Below, in pieces: positions 57,431-64,000 of a DNA stretch of 64,000 nucleotides. Position numbers and translations under genes: made by a program. The stretch covers positions 338,644 through 402,643 of the forward strand of contig CAJNDS010001191.1 of assembly GCA_905221605.1 (NCBI GenBank), read 5' to 3'. The stretch is from Symbiodinium natans. Its lineage: Eukaryota > Sar > Dinophyceae > Suessiales > Symbiodiniaceae. The notes below the pieces were generated by a model, which was not told the DNA's origin, searched no databases, and was given only the letters and a program-made list of their open reading frames with translations. How positions within the stretch are numbered: position 1 is the first letter of the stretch; every line of letters starts with the position of its first letter.

Positions 57431-58299
57431 CAAAGCAGAGGCATCTCAAGATCTTGGAGCAGCTTGTTCGGCACGGCGCCCCTCGCCCTCGGCGCTAGAT
57501 CCGGAGAAGCGCGCGCCTTCGCACGTCGCAGCTTGGGCGGTCTCAGATGCGTTTGGGGGTTTAAGGTTTAGAGGGTTTAGTCAACCGTAAACCCTAAATC
57601 CTATAAGCCCTAAGCATTCGGGAGGGGGTGGGGGGAGAGTTAGGGTTTAGGTCTTATCGGGCTTCTCTATGCAGGGCTTTAGGCGTGTGAGGCGCTGAGG
57701 ACACATACGCTCCTCTTCGGTTGTAGAGCACAGCAACGAGGACACCTGGACTCCGGTTTCTGGGAAACCTTCGGGCTCAGGGCTCGCTACATGAATACGG
57801 TTTAGTTCTTCGGACCTGAGGGTGCTCAAGTTGCTCGGGTCTTTTGCGCGCAATAGGGCTCCACATCTCCTACGCAATGCCCGAGCCAGCTAAAGGCCTG
57901 TCAGGCCCTTTTGGGGCACTATTCCTGCATAGGTTTGCTGCTTTAGGGTCATCCTCCCTCCCTCCCCCAAGAGAAGCCCTGAACCCTGAACCTGCAAATC
58001 GGGATCAAAGAAACACAAACCCTCCAACCCAAAACGCTACACTGAAACTCTGAACCCTTAACTTTATATCCCAAACCCGGAACCCGAGACCCCGAGCCAA
58101 GGCAGCAGGCCTCGCCAGCGGACCCTTGTGGAAACAGCGGCTCGGCACGCCAAAGGCCGCAGCCTCGAATTAAAAAACCCCTTAAACCTATTTAGGGTTT
58201 AGGGTCGAGGGTCTCGAGTTTGGGCTTAAACCCGAACCCTCACATGGCCCCAATGAGGGTTGGATAGTGGTGTCGAAGGGGGTTTCGGAGGGTCAATAC

Positions 58300-58366
58300 C
58301 CTAAACCCTAAACCCTAAACCCTAAACCCTAAACCCTAAACCCTAAACCCTAAACCCTAAACCCTA
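58300..58366. repeat. CCCTAAA tract
   Basis: About nine perfect units, 110 bp before a much larger array in the same orientation. Confidence 0.95.
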
Positions 58367-58477
58367 GGCAAGTGGCGGATCGGCCATTTGCCCTCCAGCA
58401 CCTCGGGTAGCCAAGGTCCAACGGAGGCCAAACTATACTTGAAGGTTCATGGGTAGCTATGAGTAGGGTTATAGGTA

Positions 58478-58744
58478 CCCTAAACCCTAAACCCTAAACC
58501 CTAAACCCTAAACCCTAAACCCTAAACCCTAAACCCTAAACCCTAAACCCTAAACCCTAAACCCTAAACCCTAAACCCTAAACCCTAAACCCTAAACCAT
58601 AAAACCTAAACCATAAACCCTAAACCCTAAACCCTAAACCCTAAACCCTAAACCCTAAACCCTAAACCCTAAACCCTAAACCCTAAACCCTAAACCCTAA
58701 ACCCTAAACCCTAAACCCTAAACCCTAAACCCTAAACCCTAAAC
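58478..58744. repeat. Longest telomeric array in the window
   Basis: About 38 CCCTAAA units, only three of them visibly altered (CCATAAA, ACCTAAA). It is interstitial, with unique sequence on both sides. Confidence 0.95.
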
Positions 58745-59430
58745 TAAATAGGGCTACAGCGGCTACAAGTAGCCTGAGAACCTTCACAAGCCTTAGGAGC
58801 TCCTTTACAACCCCGGCATCTGAATCTCAAGACTCACGCTTGGCATCGAAGAAGTCCGACAACACCGTTCAGACCCAAAGGCTAAGCCCCAAAAAGTACA
58901 AACCGCAAGGACCAGAACAGACAGAGTCGTCCCAGACGCAAGTTCAGAGGGCTACGTATGGTACACGCGGGGGGGGGGGGGGGTTATATCGTTTTCGAAG
59001 AGGCCGCCCAACGATGCCCCTGCACGTCCAGTTTGCCACCCTCGTACCTTAGTCCATATACCAGGTTCATTTTGTGGTCGCAGTTGGCAAGAAGAATCTG
59101 TTTTTGTATAACTTGCGCCATGAAAAATGTTGCTTCTGGTGGCATGGGATCGAACCTGATATAACCCCACCGTTGCCCCTGAAACCCAGTCCTGCATTCC
59201 CTGAGAAGACTTTTCAAGTGCAAAGTGCTTGCTTCATTATGACGAGAAGGACTGAGCCCAAAAGGGAAGCTAGACAGATTTCGATTTGTTCTAAGATTTA
59301 GGGTCAACACTGCTTGCTGCTCGGTAGAGCCACAAGTAATAGATGGCAAGACTGAATTGAAACAAGGGCCTCAAAAGTCAGCGCATGGCATCGTGAGTAT
59401 CACCTGCTTTCTTTGGCTTGCTTCGAAGCC

Positions 59431-60872
59431 ATGGTCACAGTCCACGTGTCCCTGCTAAGCGGCAGGGAAGTCTCTTTGGAAGCAGACCCGGAGGAATCGC
59501 TGACCGTACTCAGGGAACGTGCTGAGAAGAGGCTTTCAGTCAAAGAAGGCCGGCTCCTGGACTCCTCTGGCATGGTGCTGGAGGGCTCCCAAAGCATCAA
59601 GAAGTCCAAGCTGGAGAATGGGGCCACCTTGACACTGGTGAGGCGGCCCGTCAAGGTGTCCATGAGCCTTAACCGTATTGCTGTCATCCGGTGCGACGGC
59701 TCCGTTGTGACACTGCTGAGCAGCCTGCGGCACGGCTGGGTCAATGTTGGCGACGGTAGCTTCGCGACAGACCAGCTATCTGACGTGGTGGAGGTTCACG
59801 CCGGCTGCAAAGGATATGCTGCGCTCAAGGGTGATGGGTCTGTCGTGTTTCGGGGGGCACATCCACCAGTTTGTTACGAGAACATTCGCATGGTCCAGAC
59901 AACGACAACGGACTATGATTCAGGTCCTGGTTTCGCTGCCATTGTGAAGGACGGATCGGTTGTGACCTGGCCCATTCAGCCCGACGAGACTCAGCAAGAG
60001 GAGCTCAGGAACATATCGCAAGTCCAAGATTCTGCGCAAGGGTTCCTTGCGATCCGGCGTGATGGAAGGGTTGTGCCGATTGGGTGGGATGTTGAGGACA
60101 GAGCTGCTGTGCCGGGCCATCTGCAGAACGTGAGCACGTACAGGTCACCAGCACTGGACAACCTGAGAGAGTGGCATTTGCTGCCCTCCTCGGCGATGGA
60201 AGCGTCGTGACCTGGGGCGCTGGCCACGATGGAGGCGACAGCAGCGCTGTGAGCGAGCAGCTCACCAACGTGTTACAAATCCAAAGCACAACTTCTGCTT
60301 TTGCTGCCATCCGTGAGGACAGATCCGTGGTGACTTGGGGCGACGCTTCTTCTGGTGGTGACAGCAGCTCGGTGCAAGAAAAGCTGAAGAACGTCAAGCA
60401 GATTCAGGCTACGTATGGTAGCTTCGCTGCCATTTTGGACGACGGCTCCGTCGTGACCTGGGGCGGTGCTGGGAGTGGTGGCGATAGCAGCTCCGTGAAG
60501 GACCAGCTGCAAAACGTGCAACAGATCCAAGCGACAAATGAAGCTTTCGCCGCAATCAAGATCGATGGCTCTGTTGTGACTTGGGGTGCAGCTTGGGCTG
60601 GCGGAGATAGCAGCACGGTGCAGGAGCAACTGACGCAGGTCGAGCACATCCAAGCGACGGCTCAAGCCTTCGCTGCAATCCGAAAGGATCATTGTGTCGT
60701 TACCTGGGGAGATGCGGGGTACGGTGGTGATAGCAGCCACGTGCAGCATCAACTGAAGCATGTGCAGCACATACAAACATCTGGCCTCGACTTCGCAGCA
60801 ATCCTGGCCGAGGGCTCTGTCGTGACTTGGGGCAACAATGCCTCAGCGTACATCCCGGCAACTTCCCCGTGA
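59431..60872 (+). CDS. Ubiquitin-like plus DGSVVTWG-repeat protein, with one frameshift
   Basis: ATG 59431 begins MVTVHVSLLSGREVSLEADP, with an ubiquitin-like fold pattern over about 70 residues (ESLTVLRERAEKRL, MVLEGSQSIKKSKLENGATL). Then come about ten repeats of roughly 50 residues containing FAAI..DGSVVTWG, GGDSS.V..QL..V..IQAT. The pattern is related to RCC1-type beta-propeller blades and is abundant in dinoflagellates; function unknown, binding by the propeller likely. The first four repeats are degenerate. The frame breaks near 60136-60140: to 60135 the reading is HLQNVS, and from 60138 the next frame gives VQVTSTGQPERVAFAALLGD. A single missing base explains it. No intron is seen over 1.4 kb, unlike the neighbours. 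It ends at TGA 60870-60872. Confidence 0.85.
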
Positions 60873-62589
60873 AGCAGCCCAAATACGCAGCCAGCTTTGC
60901 GCGAGATCGCTAAGTTCAAAGAACCAAAAAAGCTTCGGATTTTGGGTCGGGGGGGGGGGGGGGTTCGTTTTGCGAAGTCCTAACCCCTAACATCTGGAGG
61001 ATAGGATTTAGATGGGTTTGCCACAAGCCGGATTTGCCTTTGGCGAAGCCCCGAACTCCCAAGTTGGGAGAGTTGCAAGGACCCCTGCTGTTTCCATAAA
61101 GCAAGTGCCCTGGCACAACCTCGGCAGCGCACGGTGTGCGCTAATCATCAACTCTTGTGCTGAGTGCGGAGATCTTGTTAGCAGCAGCTTATCGGATTCA
61201 GGGCTCCGAACTTCTTGCTTTCCAGTGTTAGGGAACCACGACAAAACCGGAGGCAAACCCAAACCCAAACCCAAGATCTAATTGCTTAACTTTACGAACC
61301 GAAGGGTTGAGGCCTCTTAGGGTATAGGTTTGGGAAGGGGGGGAGGGGAGCCTGAAACGAAGTCCAAGTGGAAGCCACATAGCCGGGAGCTTGAACCCAT
61401 TGTTTTGGGAATCGGGGGGGCCCGTCTCAATGCTGTCAATGTTAACGCACACTTATAGGGAGAGCTTCGTGATTTTGGTAGTATTCTTGACAAAATCTGG
61501 GGGCTTCAAGCGTCTTCTGCCGCACTGTGCACGGGCTGTGTCGAGCAGCCGATGGAGCCGAGGCGGAACTGCCTGCAGCTGAGGATCCATTTTCGCCTCG
61601 ACCCCAGGACAACAGCCCCAGCTTCAGAGCTTCCTTGTAACTTGTAAGTGGAACTTATACGCCCCAAGCCCGAAGCTCCTCCGCGCGGTCCCATTGCCTG
61701 GCATTTGTTTAGTTCCAGGCTTGCCAAGCCCTATGATGAATCGGGATCCTGTGCCCCCAAGCCCTAAACCCTAAACCCTAAACCCTAAGCCACACGGCTA
61801 CGTCACCGGGCAGCATCGCCAAGAGCCGCTTCCCCGCGTGTTCTCTCCACCTCCCACGCGGCAGGATATGCTTAGTGTTTGGGCTTTAAGGGTTTGGGGT
61901 TTAGGGTTTCGGGCTTCTAGAGCGTAAAACCCTAACACCTCAACTCCCTCAACCCCTAAACCCGAAGGCCGAGACATTTTCAGGTGAAAAGGTCTTCCTA
62001 GACCTCCCACCTGAGGCACTTTCTTCTCTTCTTGTGGAGGTCTTAGGCTCCCTGAACCTACGACCCCCCTTATCACAAAAAGGGGGGATCCCAGCTTTGG
62101 CTTCAGGGTCTAGGGACTTGAGGTTTATGCGTTTTGGTAGGGCCGCCGGGTCCATGCAAGTTTTTATTACTTGAGGCATTCAGCTGTGCATCTATGGACC
62201 TTGCACGATAAAGCCTGAAACCCTGCGAGTTCTAACCCTGGACCCAGGCAAAACATTCACTTGGAGCCCGCAATGCCCACAAAGGCCCGAGGAGATGTGC
62301 CCGATGAGTAGGGCGCCACGCCGCTCCTCTGCGCGGCCAGGCGCGGCGAGACATTGAGGATGTTAGGGTTTAACCAACCTTCTGCATTCTTTATCCTTTA
62401 GAAGTAAATTATACAGAGTGCCTGGGAAGAGTGACTTCTAAGGATTCCCAGCCCCGAGCCCTAAACCCTAAACCCTAAGCCCTAAGCCCTAAACCCCCAA
62501 ACCCTAAAGCCCCAAACCCATCAGCCTTGCCTCAGCGTTGCTTCCACCTCCAACACTGCGAGTGGACAGCAGGGACCGCAGGGACCTTC

Positions 62590-62670
62590 TGTTTAGGGTT
62601 TAGGGTTTAGGGTTTAGGGTTTAGGGTTTGGGGGTTTGGGGGTTTAGGGGTTTAGGGGTTTAGGGTTTAA
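62590..62670. repeat. TTTAGGG tract grading into TTTGGGG
   Basis: Five perfect units, then TTTGGGGG and TTTAGGGG variants. Confidence 0.85.
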
Positions 62671-63364
62671 GGGAGATCTGGATGTAAAAGTGAAGGCCGC
62701 AAGGGTGAAGCTCTGACTGGTAGGAAGAGGTGAGATGAGAGATTTCACTGTTAGGCCCTCGGCTGAAGCCGTGTTTTCTTAAACCCTGAAACATAGCCTG
62801 GTTGCCTGTGGGAAGGTTCTACGATTCCATGTATAGACACACCGAAGCTTCAATAGGTTGCGATCCCTTGCTTTGCAGGTTGATCCCGTTGGGAAACGAG
62901 GAAGAAGCAAGGGTTCGTTGGGCTTTGGGGTTTAGAGGGCTTGCGGTCTAGGCTGTAGGGTTGCTTTAGGGGTTCGAGTTCAGGGTTTGTGGTGTAGGCT
63001 TTAGGGTTCTGGGAGTATAAAGCTTGGACGGTACACTGTGGAAACACTAAGCCTCACCAGGGGACATGGGGTTTGGGGCCTTGGGATGTTTGCAAGGCTT
63101 GGGCGGGTTAAAGGGTGCCTTACGCATCCATGTGCCCACATAGTATATCTGGGCACATCAGTCACGACATATAAGCCCTACACCCTAAATCCTAAAACCT
63201 GCAACCGTTTTGGAAGCCCAGGCATACGCAACGTAGGCACACAAAGCCCTGTAAAGACCACAAAGCCCGATAAAACCTCCTCAAAAGAGACGCAGGCCCG
63301 GAGACCCCGGGAACATCCGAGCATCGGGGCCAAGCACAGCCGCTGCAGCCCCCCGGCCTGTTAC

Positions 63365-63473
63365 TTACTGTTGTTAGTGGGGAATGGGGGAATATGGTAC
63401 CATATATCCCCAAAACCGCTTCAGGGAGTATATTTGGTACCTTATGCCCCCATTCCCTACTAAGCAACAGTAA
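63365..63473. repeat. Hairpin element with 26-27-bp arms
   Basis: The left arm (63365-63390, starting TTACTGTTGTTAGTGGGG) pairs with 63447-63473 with only two differences. The loop contains two GGTACC/GGTAC words. Confidence 0.8.
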
Positions 63474-64000
63474 GGCTACTTCCTGTGATCTAAGTGGAAC
63501 TTACTTGGAGGTCTTATGAGTAGGGTTACAAGTGCCCTAAGTAAGGTTATAAGTATAGGCGGCCTGTTGCGGTCTTGAGGGGGATGTTAAGGTTTAGGGC
63601 TTTAAGGTTGCTACCCTTAAGCCCTAAACCCTATGCCCTAAACCCTATACCCTACCCCGCATTCCATACAGACAAACCCTCAACCTGCGGACCCAAGCTC
63701 TCAAGCGCTGAACCCTCAAAGCCTTTAAAGCCTTGCCCACGAACTGAACTCCCCCAACCCCTCCCCAAACCCCCCCCCCCCCCCCCCCACCACATAGTGA
63801 AAGTTTCGAAACTCTTAAGTTCGACCGCCTCCGCCAGGAAGCTGCGCGTATTCCAGCTCCCGGCAGCATGCCCAGCCCATTCTTGCTAGGGCTCGGGCAG
63901 CGCAGCAGGTTTTTTGTGATTTTTGGTCGTGGCTTCCCTCGCGGGACCACGTTGATGGAAGAGTCTAAACCAGGAGGTTCCTTTGTTGAAGGGTGCCCTG

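Larger units (their letters stand above)
54734..59430. other. Intergenic region: hairpins, microsatellite, telomeric arrays
   Basis: Frames at 54734-54984, 55226-55489 (+) and 55440-55799 (-) are open and partly protein-like, but on opposite strands and without a domain. Hairpin elements lie at 55004-55108 and 56704-56812, a TA-rich tract at 56272-56372, and large CCCTAAA arrays at 58300-58366 and 58478-58744. Confidence 0.5.
60873..64000. other. Intergenic region with telomeric tracts
   Basis: G run at about 60949-60963; CCCTAAA at about 61764-61792 and 62455-62520; TTTAGGG at about 62590-62670; C run at about 63770-63788; hairpin element at 63365-63473. Frames at 61012-61281 and 63038-63463 have no domain. 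Confidence 0.5.

Noticed and set aside
58478-58744. A true chromosome end
   Set aside because: The array is flanked by unique sequence on both sides, and more than 5 kb including a gene follows it, so it is interstitial.

Overview
This window looks like nuclear DNA of a dinoflagellate (Symbiodiniaceae-like, an inference). Four things point there: dispersed plant-type telomeric repeat (TTTAGGG/CCCTAAA) in more than 30 tracts of both orientations; short coding exons split by introns that often start with GC or GA instead of GT; every recognisable gene on the same (+) strand; and protein families typical of these protists (beta-helix proteins with multi-pass membrane tails, ankyrin proteins, ubiquitin-like plus DGSVVTWG-repeat proteins, bestrophins). 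There are no bacterial operons, no CRISPR array and no recognisable rRNA or tRNA gene. Exon boundaries below are read by eye from frame continuity and AG acceptors, so most are good to a few bases only.

Layout. 1.45-3.45 kb: a small multi-exon secreted, Cys-containing protein of unknown function, with a possible spliced-leader relic just upstream. 6.04-6.27 kb: an AT-rich, frameshifted mitochondrial cox1 fragment (nuclear mitochondrial DNA). About 6.9-31.4 kb: one giant gene. It has a possible signal-peptide exon, beta-helix exons, an array of 21 tandemly duplicated exons of about 81 nt (8.9-23.7 kb), Cys-rich exons (25.0-27.2 kb), and at least ten exons for a multi-pass membrane tail ending at 31378. 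32.3-33.5 kb: a secreted, single-domain protein of uncertain family. 33.8-35.1 kb: an ankyrin-repeat protein. 38.2-44.1 kb: a bestrophin-like anion channel whose introns hold telomeric, (AGT)n and (ACATAC)n repeats. 49.3-49.8 kb: a doubtful small gene. 50.5-54.7 kb: an SLC35F6-like drug/metabolite transporter. 59.4-60.9 kb: an intronless ubiquitin-like/DGSVVTWG-repeat gene with one frameshift. The rest is intergenic or intronic DNA rich in degenerate telomeric repeat, homopolymer G runs, microsatellites and short hairpin elements.

The most striking feature is the exon array. All 21 array exons, plus the two beta-helix exons after them, are multiples of three, start and end in phase 1, and end at a GC dinucleotide. 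Each encodes one beta-helix coil of about 27 residues, so any subset can be joined in frame. Next in interest are a set of about 90-120 bp hairpin elements, one of which makes up a whole GA-AG intron with a short flanking direct repeat (introner-like), and telomeric-repeat tracts inserted in introns, at least one of which appears to provide a splice donor. The channel, the transporter and the giant surface protein are all membrane proteins, but nothing in the sequence shows that they work together.
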